Source: Halorubrum saccharovorum DSM 1137
GTDB lineage: Archaea > Halobacteriota > Halobacteria > Halobacteriales > Haloferacaceae
DNA: 50,508 nucleotides
Assembly: GCF_000337915.1 (NCBI RefSeq)
Contig: NZ_AOJE01000069.1
Location: forward strand, 17,625 to 68,132
Direction: 5' to 3'
The number at the start of each line of letters is the position of its first letter. Within the stretch, counting starts at the first letter, position 1. A program made the position numbers and the translations under genes. Shown piece after piece: positions 1 through 8,938 of this stretch. Under the pieces are notes generated by a model. That model worked only from the letters and a program-made list of their open reading frames with translations, searched no databases and was not told the DNA's origin.

Positions 1-14
1 GCCAGCCCGCTCAG

Positions 15-33
15 AGATGTGTATAAGAGACAG
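15..33 (+). other. Tn5/Nextera mosaic-end adapter (artefact)
   Basis: The 19 bases AGATGTGTATAAGAGACAG are exactly the transposon mosaic end used in Nextera library preparation. The bases before it also do not continue the cox reading frame that runs up to position 34. This is untrimmed adapter at a contig end, not biology. Bases 1-33 should be masked. Confidence 0.96.
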
Positions 34-2192
34 CTCTTGCGGTGGGCGGCCACCAGCGCGAGGATCACCGTGAACGAGGAGGTGATCAGCACGAACGTGT
101 TGATGAGGCCGGGTAGCGATTCCGTCAGCGGCTCCCACGTCATCCAGCCGGCGTTGTACCGGACGAAGATGGCCGCGGAGAGGAACGCGCCGAAGACGAT
201 GACGTCCGACGCGAGGAAGAACCACACCCCCAGCTTCACCTTCTCGATGCCCTCGAAGGGCCACCGTTCGGCGAACTCGGTAGGCGGGGCGTAGAAGTCC
301 TCCAGTCCCCACTTCACGCCGGTCCAGATCAGCCCGACCAGTCCCGCGACGGCGAGTATCGGGTAGATCGGGTTCGATATCTCGACGCTCGTCTGGGTCA
401 GCGTCTCACCCAGGACGAAGGTGACCGACTCGCTGAACCCGGAGAGGCCGAGCAGCATGACGCCGAGCGCCAGCGAGAGGGCGAACGGCCAGATGCTCGC
501 GTGGCTCGGGTGTTTGTCCCAGTACGGATACTCCGTGATGTGCTCGTCGTGGCTGTCGCCGCCGTCGGTCGCGGCGTTACCCTCGGAGTCGGTCTTCACG
601 GCCGGGCCGCCGTCGGGCACGTAGTCCTTCACGAACTCGAGCTTGCCGGAGGCGTACGAGGGGCGGTTCGGCCAGTTCTCAAGCGGCGGGGGGGAGGAGA
701 CAGCCCACTCCGCGGTCCGCGAGTAGTCCCACGGGTTGTCCCCGGCGGGCTCGCCGGAGACGTAGGACTTCGCGAAGTTGTAGAACATGATGAAGAAGGA
801 CAGCCCGAGCACGAACGCCCCGATCGTCCCGAACTGGTGGTAGATCTGGAACTCGGGGTTGTACTCGAAGACACGGCGGGGCGTCTCCCAGCCGAGGAAC
901 ATCGAGAAGTAGACGGCGTTGAACCCGATGAAGAAGACGACGAAGTGGAGCTTACCGAGGAGTTCGTCGTACATCTTCCCGGTCACCTTCGGGAACCAGT
1001 AGTAGGCCCCGCCGAACAGCGCCGTCGCGCCGCCGAACATCACGTAGTGGAAGTGCGCGACCACCCAGTAGGTGCCGCGGAACTCGTAGTCGAGCACGAT
1101 CGCGCCGAGGAATACCCCGGTGATGCCGCCGAGGATGAACAGCAGCAGCGCCCCGAACGCGAAGAGGAACGGGGTCGTGAACTGGATACGACCCTTGATC
1201 AGAGTGTAGATAAGCGAGAACACCACCAGGTCGAAGGGTAACGAGATCCCGATCGTCGTCGCCATCATCAGCGTCTTGATCTCCAGGTTGATCGTCGTCA
1301 GGAACATGTGGTGCATCCACACGAGGAACGACTGAACCGAGATCAGACAGATGGAGATGATCACCCACTTGCGGCCGACGAGCCGCCGCCCGGAGAAGGT
1401 CTGGAACAGCTCCAACATCACGCCGAGCGCCGGGAAGAAGACGATGTACACCTCCGGATGGCCGAAGAACCAGAAGAGGTGGCCCCACAGCAGAGAGCCC
1501 CCTTCGGTCGCGGAGAAGTACACGCTCCCGAGCACGCGGTCGGACGCGAGGATGAGCCCGACCGCCAGCAGTGCCGCGAACGCGAACAGCATCATCCACA
1601 CCGTCGCGAGCATGGACCAGGTGAACATCGGCATGTCCATGATCCCCATTCCCTCAGCGCGCGAGTGATGGATAGACGTGAGGAAGTTCACCGTTGACGC
1701 CGTGATGCCGACGACGAACATGAACAGCGCGAGCACCGCCCCGGTCGACCCGATGCTCGGCGTGTACATCGGGATGTTGAGCGGGGCGTACATCGTCCAC
1801 CCGGCGTCGAGCGTCCCTCCCTGGAAGAAGCTGATCCCCAGCAGAATGCCGGAGAACAGGTACATCCAGTAGGACAGCGCGTTTAGTCGGGGGAACGCGA
1901 GGTCGTCGGCGCCGATCTGCAGCGGCACGAAGTAGTTCGCGAACCCGAATCCGAACGGCGAGAGGAACCAGAACACCATGATGAGCCCGTGCGCGGTGAC
2001 GGCCTCGTTGTACGCCAGCCCGGAGAGGATCTGGCTCGTCGGGTCCCACAGCTGCATGCGGATCAGCAGCGCGAGCACCCCGCCGAACAGCAGGAAGAAC
2101 AGCGCGGTGATCGTGTACAGAATGCCGATGTCCTTGTGGTTCGTCGTGACGAACCAGCGCTTGACGGAGGTCGTGGGCGGAAGCTCGCTCAT
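34..2192 (-). CDS. coxA: haem-copper oxidase subunit I/III fusion, 3' end missing
   Basis: This is the catalytic subunit of an A-type haem-copper terminal oxidase in the cytoplasmic membrane, which reduces O2 to water and pumps protons. The frame is open from ATG at 2192 to the adapter, about 719 residues. It has the many hydrophobic helices of subunit I, the GHPEVY active-site helix and the AHFHYVMFGG haem/CuB histidine pair. After a hydrophilic Gly/Asp-rich linker, the chain continues with helices resembling subunit III (LASDVIVFGAFLSAAIFVRY), so I and III are fused, as is common in haloarchaea. The C-terminus is lost at the contig end. The start codon overlaps the stop of the upstream subunit II gene by 4 nt (ATGA), which indicates one operon with translational coupling. 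Confidence 0.95.
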
Positions 2193-2977
2193 GCGCTCAC
2201 ACCTCCGATGGCGGCGCCGTTGATGCTCGCGGCACCGCCGACGCTCGCACCGCCCTCGACGTTGGAGGAGTTACCGCCGGTCCCCTCGTACCACTCCTCC
2301 CACTCGTCTTGCGGGATGACGGTGATCTGTCCCTTCATCGCGGAGTGACCGGGGCCGCAGAGCTCGAAGCACTCGACCCTGTACGTCGCTTCGCCGCCCT
2401 GCGCCTGGACCTCTTCGGAACTCACGGAGAACCAGTTGGTGTTGGTGTCTCCCGGGATGGCGTCGGACTTTATCCGCAACTCCGACGAGCCGAAGTTGTG
2501 CCACACGTCCCGTGAGGTCACCGAGATGTCGATCCGCGTGTCGGCGGGAACGATCATCTCACCCGTCTCGGTGTGGCCGTTCGGGTACTCGTAGTCCCAG
2601 CCGTACTGGTACCCCTCGACCATGATCTCGATGTTGTCCCCGTTGGCGTCGGGTCCCTCCTCGACATAGAGGAGGATCCCGTACGCGTACACGACGAGGC
2701 TGATGACGACGATCGCGCTCAGCCCGAACGACAGGAAGAGCTTCTTTGCTTTCGGACCGCCCTGTCCCGTCGGGAGCTCGCCGACCTCCGGCGCGTCGAA
2801 GTCCTCTTTCGGTTCCCCGCCGTCGTCGCGGTACTTGTACACGTTCCACAGCGTGTACGCGACGACGATGGTTCCGATGAGGGTTCCTAACGCGAGGAAG
2901 ACGAAGAATATCTCGTCGAAGACCTCCGCCTGCGCGCGCCAGCTGCTCCCCTGTTGCAGGATAAGTGTATCTGTCAT
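2189..2977 (-). CDS. coxB: cytochrome c oxidase subunit II
   Basis: A 262-residue membrane protein that carries the binuclear CuA centre receiving electrons for the oxidase. Two transmembrane helices (about residues 23-50 and 78-105) precede an extracellular cupredoxin domain. The CuA ligands are visible: a His in DVWHNFG, then Cys203, Cys207, His211 and Met214 in CFELCGPGHSAM. The C-terminal tail is Gly/Ser/Ala-rich. It is first in the cox operon and overlaps the subunit I start by 4 nt. An AAGGAGGG-like stretch lies about 20 nt upstream of the ATG, rather far for a Shine-Dalgarno site. Confidence 0.95.
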   Translation of the reverse strand: MTDTLILQQGSSWRAQAEVFDEIFFVFLALGTLIGTIVVAYTLWNVYKYRDDGGEPKEDFDAPEVGELPTGQGGPKAKKLFLSFGLSAIVVISLVVYAYGILLYVEEGPDANGDNIEIMVEGYQYGWDYEYPNGHTETGEMIVPADTRIDISVTSRDVWHNFGSSELRIKSDAIPGDTNTNWFSVSSEEVQAQGGEATYRVECFELCGPGHSAMKGQITVIPQDEWEEWYEGTGGNSSNVEGGASVGGAASINGAAIGGVSA

Positions 2978-3095
2978 GTTCGTCTCTCTGCTCTTGTACC
3001 CTCCTTGGCGAAGGCGCAGTTAACTCTTGTGTAGCCGACCGAGACGTGCACCCCCTGGCGGTCAACGTGAGCTGACCCAGGGGTGACGCGGGGGG

Positions 3096-3141
3096 GCGTT
3101 CGGCGGAACGTACGAAGGGCGTTCGGCGGAACATACGAAGG
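3096..3141 (+). repeat. 23-bp tandem direct repeat, 2 copies
   Basis: Two adjacent 23-bp units (3096-3118 and 3119-3141) differ at one base. The core is GTTCGGCGGAAC followed by GTACGAAGG or ATACGAAGG. They lie directly upstream of a TATA-like CTATTTGTA (about 3142-3150) and the gene at 3184, where tandem activator sites would be expected. Confidence 0.75.
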
Positions 3142-3183
3142 CTATTTGTACGCGGGAACGGACCGGCTAACAACGAACTCACC

Positions 3184-3636
3184 ATGGTCTCACTCACGCT
3201 CTTGAGCACGGCACTGATGGGGCTGCTCGTCGTGGCCACCTTCGTCGCCGTCGCGCAGATCGGCGGGAAACGAACCGCGCCCGGCGCCGGATCGACCAGC
3301 AGGTACGACGCGATCGTCGGGACGCTGAGCGACATCGCCCAGAAACCAGTCGTCTGGGCGGTCGCGTTTATCGCCATCGCGGTCGGCATCGGTGCGACCG
3401 CGCTCCTCGCGGTCGGTAACTTCGGGCTGCCGGAGGGGTTCTCCGGGAGCTTCCTCACGCTCGCGTACGTCGCCGTCGGGCTCCTGGTGACCGGCTTCGT
3501 CTTCCTCGGCGCCTACTTCAGCACCCGCGGTCGCGGTCTCGGGAACGCCCACGGCGTCGCGGCCGGCACGTTCGCGTCCGGGCTCGTGTTCCTCGTGCTC
3601 ATCGCGGCCGAGCTCCTCGTCGGGTTTCTCGGGTAG
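3184..3636 (+). CDS. small four-helix membrane protein, unknown function
   Basis: A 150-residue hydrophobic protein with about four predicted transmembrane helices (near residues 5-25, 57-78, 90-112 and 127-148). There are no Cys or His clusters or other recognisable catalytic motifs. It is divergent from the cox operon with about 200 bp between them, so a respiratory accessory role is possible but not shown. A TATA-like box (CTATTTGTA) lies about 35 nt before the ATG, and a 23-bp tandem repeat sits just upstream of that. I do not recognise a named family. Confidence 0.8.
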   Translation: MVSLTLLSTALMGLLVVATFVAVAQIGGKRTAPGAGSTSRYDAIVGTLSDIAQKPVVWAVAFIAIAVGIGATALLAVGNFGLPEGFSGSFLTLAYVAVGLLVTGFVFLGAYFSTRGRGLGNAHGVAAGTFASGLVFLVLIAAELLVGFLG

Positions 3637-3780
3637 CCCGGTCGGTTTTCTCGGGTAACCCGATCGGACCGGTAGGTGACCGGACACGCAGCCAGCGGGG
3701 CTGCCGGACAGAAGGACGGTTTCTTCGTCTCGCTCGACGCGCTCCGACTCAGGCGCGCCCCTCGCGAGAAGCTTCGACTT

Positions 3781-3831
3781 TGGTAGGCCTCGCCGCGTGG
3801 TAGGCCTCGCCGCGTGGTAGGCCTCGCCGCG
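3781..3831 (+). repeat. 17-bp minisatellite, 3 perfect copies
   Basis: TGGTAGGCCTCGCCGCG is repeated three times without a mismatch (3781-3797, 3798-3814, 3815-3831). It lies in the convergent gap between the membrane protein at 3184 and the small minus-strand gene ending at 3839. It is noncoding as far as can be seen. Confidence 0.95.
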
Positions 3832-3838
3832 TGACCGA

Positions 3839-4039
3839 TCAGGCGACCGCGACGCCGTTCCGGGCGAGAAAATCGCTCGCGGCCTTGATCTCGACCGGAC
3901 TCCCGATGATCCGGTAGTGGTCGTCGCCCTCGACCACCGTCACGGTGAACCGCTCGGCGACGCCGTCCCGCAGTCCGTCGAGCGCGCGGCGCGGAAGAAC
4001 GATCTGCGTGCTGTCACGGAGGCTCGACGGATCGGGCAT
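3839..4039 (-). CDS. small conserved haloarchaeal protein (possibly VNG_1110C family)
   Basis: A 66-residue soluble acidic protein beginning MPDPSSLRDSTQIVLPRR and ending with a KAASDFLARNGV helix. Composition and spacing look like a genuine haloarchaeal gene, and the predicted pattern is a short alpha/beta fold. It resembles the small family I recall as VNG_1110C, but I cannot verify this. It is divergent from the DRG GTPase gene at 4238 with about 200 bp between them. No function can be assigned. Confidence 0.7.
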   Translation of the reverse strand: MPDPSSLRDSTQIVLPRRALDGLRDGVAERFTVTVVEGDDHYRIIGSPVEIKAASDFLARNGVAVA

Positions 4040-4237
4040 TCGACGTGTCGTCCGTCGCAGTAAACCGGTATAATCGTGTCGAAAGTTTGCCGAATCGGTT
4101 CGAATCTCCCAACAACGCGGTCCGTCACGCTCCGAGCCGTGGGCAGGGTCGACGGAAATCGGCGCATGGAGAGAGACTGGTGCGGCCGCGAGGCGGAAGG
4201 AACACCTTTAACGAGACGAGCGGCCGACTGTACGCCA

Positions 4238-5347
4238 ATGGGACTGGAGGAAGAGATCGAGGACCTCCGCGAGGAGATCGCCGAGACGCCCTACAACAAG
4301 TCCACCGAGGCACACATCGGGCGGCTGAAGGCGAAACTCGCGGAGAAAAAGGAGAAACTGGAGAACCAGTCCTCCGCCGGCGGCGGCCACGGCTACGCGG
4401 TCGAGAAGCACGGGGACGCCACGGTCGCGCTCGTCGGGTTCCCGAGCGTGGGGAAGTCCACCCTCATCAACGCCCTCACCAACGCCGACAGCGAGGTGGG
4501 GTCCTACGAGTTCACGACCCTCGACGTCAACCCCGGGATGCTGAAGTACCGCGGCGCGAACATCCAGATCCTCGACGTGCCGGGACTGATCGAGGGCGCC
4601 GCGGGCGGGCGCGGGGGCGGCAAGGAGGTACTCTCCGTCGTCCGGACCGCGGATCTGGTCGTGTTCATGCTCTCCGTCTTCGAGATCGAGCAGTACGACC
4701 GCCTCCGCGAGGAGCTGTACGCGACCAACATCCGGCTCGACACGGAGCCGCCCAACATCAACATTCGGAAAACCCACAAGGACGGGATCGGGGTGACGAT
4801 GAGCGACGACGTGAGCCTCGACGAGGGCACCGTCAAGCAGGTGCTCCGCGAGTACGGCTACGTTAACGCCAAGGTGACGATCCCTCACGACCTCACCATC
4901 GACGAGCTGATCGACGCCGTGATGGACAACCGCGAGTACCTCCCCTCGATGGTCACCGTGAACAAAGCGGACCTCATCGACAAGAGCTACCTCCCGACGG
5001 TCAAAGAGGAGCTCCGCGAGCGCGACCTCGACCCCGACGACGTGCTCTTTATCTCCGCCGAGAAGGAACTCGGTCTCGACGGGCTCAAGGAGCGCCTCTG
5101 GGAGGAGCTGGGACTCATCCGCATTTACATGGACAAGCCCGGTCGCGGCGTCGACTACGAGGAGCCGCTGGTCCTCTTTGAGGGCGACACCGTCGGCGAC
5201 GCCTGCTCGAAGATCGGCGGCGAGTTCGACGAGCGGTTCAAGTTCGCTCGCGTCTCCGGTCCGAGCGCGAAACACGACGACCAGCAGGTCGGGAAGGGCC
5301 ACGAGCTGGCCGACGAGGACGTGCTCCGGATCGTCGCTCGGAAGTAA
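4238..5347 (+). CDS. DRG-type Obg-family GTPase with TGS domain
   Basis: A 369-residue GTPase of the DRG (developmentally regulated GTP-binding protein) family, conserved in archaea and eukaryotes and associated with ribosomes. An N-terminal helical region (1-60) precedes the G domain. Visible motifs are the P-loop GFPSVGKST, the switch II DVPGLIEGA and the specificity motif NKAD. The last 75 or so residues form a TGS domain. The ATG at 4238 was chosen over an in-frame upstream start at 4076 because an ACCTTTAA box lies about 30 nt before it and because the extra 54 residues are Arg-rich and unlike the family. The next gene is a second TGS GTPase, YchF. Confidence 0.93.
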   Translation: MGLEEEIEDLREEIAETPYNKSTEAHIGRLKAKLAEKKEKLENQSSAGGGHGYAVEKHGDATVALVGFPSVGKSTLINALTNADSEVGSYEFTTLDVNPGMLKYRGANIQILDVPGLIEGAAGGRGGGKEVLSVVRTADLVVFMLSVFEIEQYDRLREELYATNIRLDTEPPNINIRKTHKDGIGVTMSDDVSLDEGTVKQVLREYGYVNAKVTIPHDLTIDELIDAVMDNREYLPSMVTVNKADLIDKSYLPTVKEELRERDLDPDDVLFISAEKELGLDGLKERLWEELGLIRIYMDKPGRGVDYEEPLVLFEGDTVGDACSKIGGEFDERFKFARVSGPSAKHDDQQVGKGHELADEDVLRIVARK

Positions 5348-5416
5348 ACCCGGGTCGGTCGACGCCTCTCCCCGCCCGACCGAAAGGCGCTTTTTCCGGG
5401 GCCGCGACCCACCACC

Positions 5417-6604
5417 ATGATCACGGTCGCGCTGGCGGGCAAGCCGAACGCCGGCAAGTCCACCTTTTACACCGCCGCCACGAGGGCCGACGTCGACGTG
5501 GCGAACTACCCGTTCACGACGATCGACGCCAACCGCGGCGTGACCCACGTCCGCACCGAGTGCCCCTGCCTCGACCGCGACGAGCGCTGCGGGTCGGAGA
5601 ACTGCCGCGACGGGAAGCGGTACGTCCCCGTCGAGCTCCTCGACGTGGCCGGGCTGGTCCCGGGCGCTCACGAGGGGAAGGGGCTCGGTAACCAGTTCCT
5701 CGACGAGCTGACGAACGCGGACGTGGTGTTGAACGTCGTCGACGCCTCTGGGGCGACGAACGCCGAGGGCGAGCCCGTCGAGCCCGGGAGCCACGACCCC
5801 CTCGACGACGTGGACTTCATCGAGGAGGAGATGGACCTGTGGCTCGCCGGGATCGTCGACCGCAACTGGGAGGGCGTCGAGCGGCAGTCCCGCTCGCCCG
5901 ACTTCGACCTGGACGCGGCGGTCACCGATCTTTTGACCGGGTTCGGCGCGACGGAGCACGACGTGACCGCGGTCCTCCGCGAGTTGGAGTACCCCGACGA
6001 CCCGAAGGCGTGGAGCGGCGACGACCGCGAGGCGCTCGCGCGGGCGATCCGGCGGCGGACCAAGCCGATCGTCGTCGTCGCCAACAAGGTCGATGCCGCG
6101 CCCGAGGGCGCGGTCGACCGTCTCCGCGAGGGGACGGACAAGCCGGTGGTCCCGGCCACGGCGGACGGCGAACTCGCCCTGCGCCGCGCCGCGGAGGCTG
6201 GCGTCGTCGACTACGACCCGGGCGACGAGGGGTTCGACGTGGTCGGCGACGTGTCGGACGGACAACGCGAAGGCCTGGAAGCGATCCGCGGGGCGATGGC
6301 CGAACACGGCGGGACGGGCGTTCAGACTGGCCTCAACGCGGCGGTGTACGACCTGCTCGACCGGATCACGGTGTACCCAGTGCAGGACGCCTCGAAGTGG
6401 ACGGACGGGACCGGGAACGTCCTCCCGGACGCGTTCCTTCTCCCGTCGGGAGCGACCCCGCCGGACCTGGCGTACGCGGTCCACACCGACATCGGCGAGG
6501 GGTACCTCCACGCGGTCGACGCGCGCTCCTCGCGCCGGATCGGCGAGGACCACGAGCTCTCGGAGGGCGACGTGGTGAAGATCGTCTCGACCGCGGGACC
6601 CTGA
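5417..6604 (+). CDS. ychF: YchF-type nucleotide-binding GTPase/ATPase with TGS domain
   Basis: A 395-residue Obg-related P-loop protein of the archaeal YchF group. Motifs are GKPNAGKST (P-loop, residues 8-16), DVAGLVPGAHEGKGLGN (switch II) and ANKVD. A Cys-containing insertion (CPCLDRDERCGSENC, near residues 50-64) and a C-terminal TGS domain are typical of archaeal members. The family binds ribosomes and, in bacteria, hydrolyses ATP rather than GTP. It follows the DRG gene by 69 bp on the same strand. A T-rich GCGCTTTTTCC at 5388-5397 could serve as terminator for drg, promoter element for ychF, or both. Confidence 0.93.
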   Translation: MITVALAGKPNAGKSTFYTAATRADVDVANYPFTTIDANRGVTHVRTECPCLDRDERCGSENCRDGKRYVPVELLDVAGLVPGAHEGKGLGNQFLDELTNADVVLNVVDASGATNAEGEPVEPGSHDPLDDVDFIEEEMDLWLAGIVDRNWEGVERQSRSPDFDLDAAVTDLLTGFGATEHDVTAVLRELEYPDDPKAWSGDDREALARAIRRRTKPIVVVANKVDAAPEGAVDRLREGTDKPVVPATADGELALRRAAEAGVVDYDPGDEGFDVVGDVSDGQREGLEAIRGAMAEHGGTGVQTGLNAAVYDLLDRITVYPVQDASKWTDGTGNVLPDAFLLPSGATPPDLAYAVHTDIGEGYLHAVDARSSRRIGEDHELSEGDVVKIVSTAGP

Positions 6605-6613
6605 CCGCGGGGA

Positions 6614-7081
6614 TCACTCCAGCGACCGCACGAAGGTCACCCGCTTCGGCTCGAATCCCGAGTCGCGGTAGAACCGCCGCGCGCCGTCGTTGCCCCGCTC
6701 GCAGGAGACGGTGACATAGTCGCGGTCCTGATCCCGGGCCATCGCCGCCACGCGGTCGAGGACCTCGGTGCCGTAGCCGCGGTTTCGGTGCTCCTCGTCG
6801 ACGGCGAGGTTCACGATCTTCAGGTATCGCGAGCGCTTCCGCGAGGGTCGACGGCCCGATTTGACCGTGACGAACCCGACGGCGTCGCCGTCGACGACGA
6901 CGAGGTAATCCGTCACGGACGGGTCATCGAGATGTGCGCGGAACCAGTCGTCCGGGACCGCCGTCGCCTCCTCGAACGCGAGTTCGTTCAGCTCCGAGTA
7001 CGGTTCCATCGACGTCGCGAGGTCGTACCACCGCTCGACGAGCGCGTCGAGGTCCGCCTCGGTGGCTTCGACGAGCTCCAT
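6614..7081 (-). CDS. GNAT-family N-acetyltransferase
   Basis: A 155-residue GNAT acetyltransferase, which transfers an acetyl group from acetyl-CoA to an unknown amine. The acetyl-CoA-binding motif A is visible as VNLAVDEEHRNRGYGTEVLD (R/Q-x-x-G-x-G/A type), followed by motif B around ARRFYRDSGFEPKR. ATG at 7081 gives the normal single-domain length, and longer in-frame extensions read into composition unlike the family. It is convergent with ychF (10 bp apart) and divergent from the amidohydrolase-like gene at 7169. Confidence 0.88.
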   Translation of the reverse strand: MELVEATEADLDALVERWYDLATSMEPYSELNELAFEEATAVPDDWFRAHLDDPSVTDYLVVVDGDAVGFVTVKSGRRPSRKRSRYLKIVNLAVDEEHRNRGYGTEVLDRVAAMARDQDRDYVTVSCERGNDGARRFYRDSGFEPKRVTFVRSLE

Positions 7082-7168
7082 GCCGTCCCGCCCGCGGCCG
7101 CGGGCCTTCAGTTTTCCCTCGGCGTGCGACCGACAGGCACATGCGGATCCGCCGAGAGGGGCCGGTAG

Positions 7169-7999
7169 ATGCTCGGGCTGGAACACGACTTCCGGATCGT
7201 CGACACCCGCGCGACGCTCGACCCCGACGAGTCGTCGGTCGCGACCCACGGGCGGGACATCTCCCCCGAGCGGCTGGAACGCGAGATGCTGCAGGCCGGC
7301 GTCGTCCGCGCGGTCGCGAGCCCGGGCCGGCGCGCGTCCGGTCAGAGCTACCTCCGCGCGAACAACGCGGTCGCGCGGCTCTCGATCGACCGCCCGTTCG
7401 TCGCCTTCGCCCGCCTCAACGGCCCCCGCGATCCGGGCAGCGGTCCCCTCTCCGCGGTCAGGAACATCCGCGCCGAGCGCGACGACCACCACGCCCGGCC
7501 CGACGACGTCGAGCAGTACTCCTACGACGACCGGTTCCACGGGTTCACCCTCGTCCCGCACGCCGACGGGCTCCCGAACGAGGACGTGCTCACCCGGTTG
7601 GAGGACGCCGACCTCCCCGTGATCGTCCACGCGGGGAAGCGGTTTCCCCCGGAGGCGGTCGAGCGCGAGCTGCTCGGCTACGACATGCCGGTCGTGCTCG
7701 CCAGCTTCGGCGGCTACCCCCTCGACGCCGACCTGATGAACGAGACGCTCGACCTGTTGGAGGATCACGACCGGCTGTACGTCGAGACGAGCGCGGTGCG
7801 GTACCGCGAGGTGCTCGAGCGCGGCGTCCTGGAGCACCCCGACCGCGTCCTCTTCGGCTCCGGCGCGCCCGACGTGCACCCGAACGTCGGCGTGATGGAG
7901 GTGCTCACCCTCGACGTCTCCGAGGACCTGATGCGCCGCGTGTTTGCGAAGAACCCCGCCCGGCTGATCCCCGCGCTCGCCGAGGGGGCCGACGTCTGA
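7169..7999 (+). CDS. amidohydrolase-fold protein with degenerate metal site
   Basis: A 276-residue protein with the layout of the amidohydrolase-2/TatD TIM-barrel metal hydrolases. Strand 1 (FRIVDTRATLDP) should carry the metal-binding D-x-H-x-H but reads DTRATL, so both histidines are missing. A later His (VIVHAGKRF) and the C-terminal FGSGAPDVHPNVG resemble the strand 5 and strand 8 elements. It may be an inactive relative, or may bind a single metal. Such proteins are annotated in haloarchaea as TatD-related or amidohydrolase-like. The next gene (DUF371) starts 65 bp downstream on the same strand. Confidence 0.75.
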   Translation: MLGLEHDFRIVDTRATLDPDESSVATHGRDISPERLEREMLQAGVVRAVASPGRRASGQSYLRANNAVARLSIDRPFVAFARLNGPRDPGSGPLSAVRNIRAERDDHHARPDDVEQYSYDDRFHGFTLVPHADGLPNEDVLTRLEDADLPVIVHAGKRFPPEAVERELLGYDMPVVLASFGGYPLDADLMNETLDLLEDHDRLYVETSAVRYREVLERGVLEHPDRVLFGSGAPDVHPNVGVMEVLTLDVSEDLMRRVFAKNPARLIPALAEGADV

Positions 8000-8063
8000 G
8001 TCGTTGCCGTCCGACCGGTCCGAGACGGTAGCCACTTGTCGCACCGACGCCGACCCGACGAGC

Positions 8064-8558
8064 ATGAGCGACGCAGACGCTTCCGCTGACGGCCCGCTCG
8101 TCGAGGTCGTCCGCGCCGTGGGCCACGAGAACGTCACCGCCGAGCACGCGAGCACCGTCGAACTCACGACCGACGACTGGCTCACCCCCGCGGGCGACTG
8201 CATCGTCGGCGTCGAGGCCGACCGAACGCCGCGCGACTTCGCCGCCGACTTCCGCGAGGCGTGTCGGAACGCGGACGCCACGATCACGGCGACGTTCGCG
8301 GTCGCCGAGCCGGGCGACGACGCGGCCGACCTCGACGACCCCGCTCACGTCGCCGAGATCGTCGGCCGCGGCGACCCCGGACTCGCCCTCCTCGACGACC
8401 GATCGATGGTCGGCCGGACCAGCGACTACACCGACGACGAGCGCACGATCTTCGTCGACGGCGACGGCGCCGCCGCCGATCTCGACCGCGACCTCGTGGC
8501 CGCGCTCGCGGGGGGCGCGCCCCTGACGCTGCGGTTGGAAGTCGAGTCCGCGGAGTGA
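8064..8558 (+). CDS. DUF371 family protein
   Basis: A 164-residue soluble archaeal protein matching my memory of DUF371. The N-terminal GHENVTAEHASTVELTTDD, followed by LTPAGDCIVGV, is the characteristic opening. The biochemical role is unknown. The ATG at 8064 was chosen over an in-frame upstream one at 8004, because the latter adds 20 low-complexity residues that overlap the probable promoter. It is downstream of the amidohydrolase-like gene and convergent with the gene ending at 8585. Confidence 0.85.
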   Translation: MSDADASADGPLVEVVRAVGHENVTAEHASTVELTTDDWLTPAGDCIVGVEADRTPRDFAADFREACRNADATITATFAVAEPGDDAADLDDPAHVAEIVGRGDPGLALLDDRSMVGRTSDYTDDERTIFVDGDGAAADLDRDLVAALAGGAPLTLRLEVESAE

Positions 8559-8584
8559 GGGGAGAAGGACCCGATCAGCACCGA

Positions 8585-8938
8585 TCAGGCGAACTCGCTG
8601 GTAGCGGCTTCGGCGAGGTCGATGACGGGGAACGGATCGCGGCGATCGAACGACGCGAAGGCGGCTTCGTAGCGCGCCGAGGGGAGGACGAGCACGACGA
8701 TGTTCTCGAAGAACAGCGTCTGCGCCTGGAACTCCTCTCCGATGAGGTCCTTGAAGTCGTCGCCGGTGACCTGATTCGCCATGAGCAGCTGATACGCCTC
8801 CTCGAGATCCCGATCGGTGTACTCGGATTCGAGGTCTTCCCGGACGCATTCGATCGTGAAATCCAGGGAGTCCAAGCGGGCGATAACCCGAGCGGTGGCC
8901 CCGTCGATGCCGCGCAGAGTATCGACGATCTGAGACAT
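8585..8938 (-). CDS. haloarchaeal protein of unknown function, 117 aa
   Basis: An acidic, probably alpha/beta, 117-residue protein (MSQIVDTLRGIDGATARV at the start). It has an internal hydrophobic strand (FENIVVLVLP) and no catalytic motif I can name. Its promoter region is conspicuously AT-rich, with a TTTACA-like box about 25 nt before the ATG. A perfect 7-bp inverted repeat lies between that box and the start codon, so expression is probably regulated. Codon use matches the neighbours. Confidence 0.75.
   Translation of the reverse strand: MSQIVDTLRGIDGATARVIARLDSLDFTIECVREDLESEYTDRDLEEAYQLLMANQVTGDDFKDLIGEEFQAQTLFFENIVVLVLPSARYEAAFASFDRRDPFPVIDLAEAATSEFA

Noticed and set aside
4095-4110. 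GGTTCGAATCTCCC resembling a tRNA T-arm end
   Set aside because: No matching 5' T-stem half, anticodon arm or acceptor stem lies around it, and it is in the DRG promoter region.
4208-6553. A 781-codon minus-strand open frame spanning the DRG and YchF genes
   Set aside because: It crosses two well-defined GTPase genes and the gap between them, and its composition is that of an antisense shadow.
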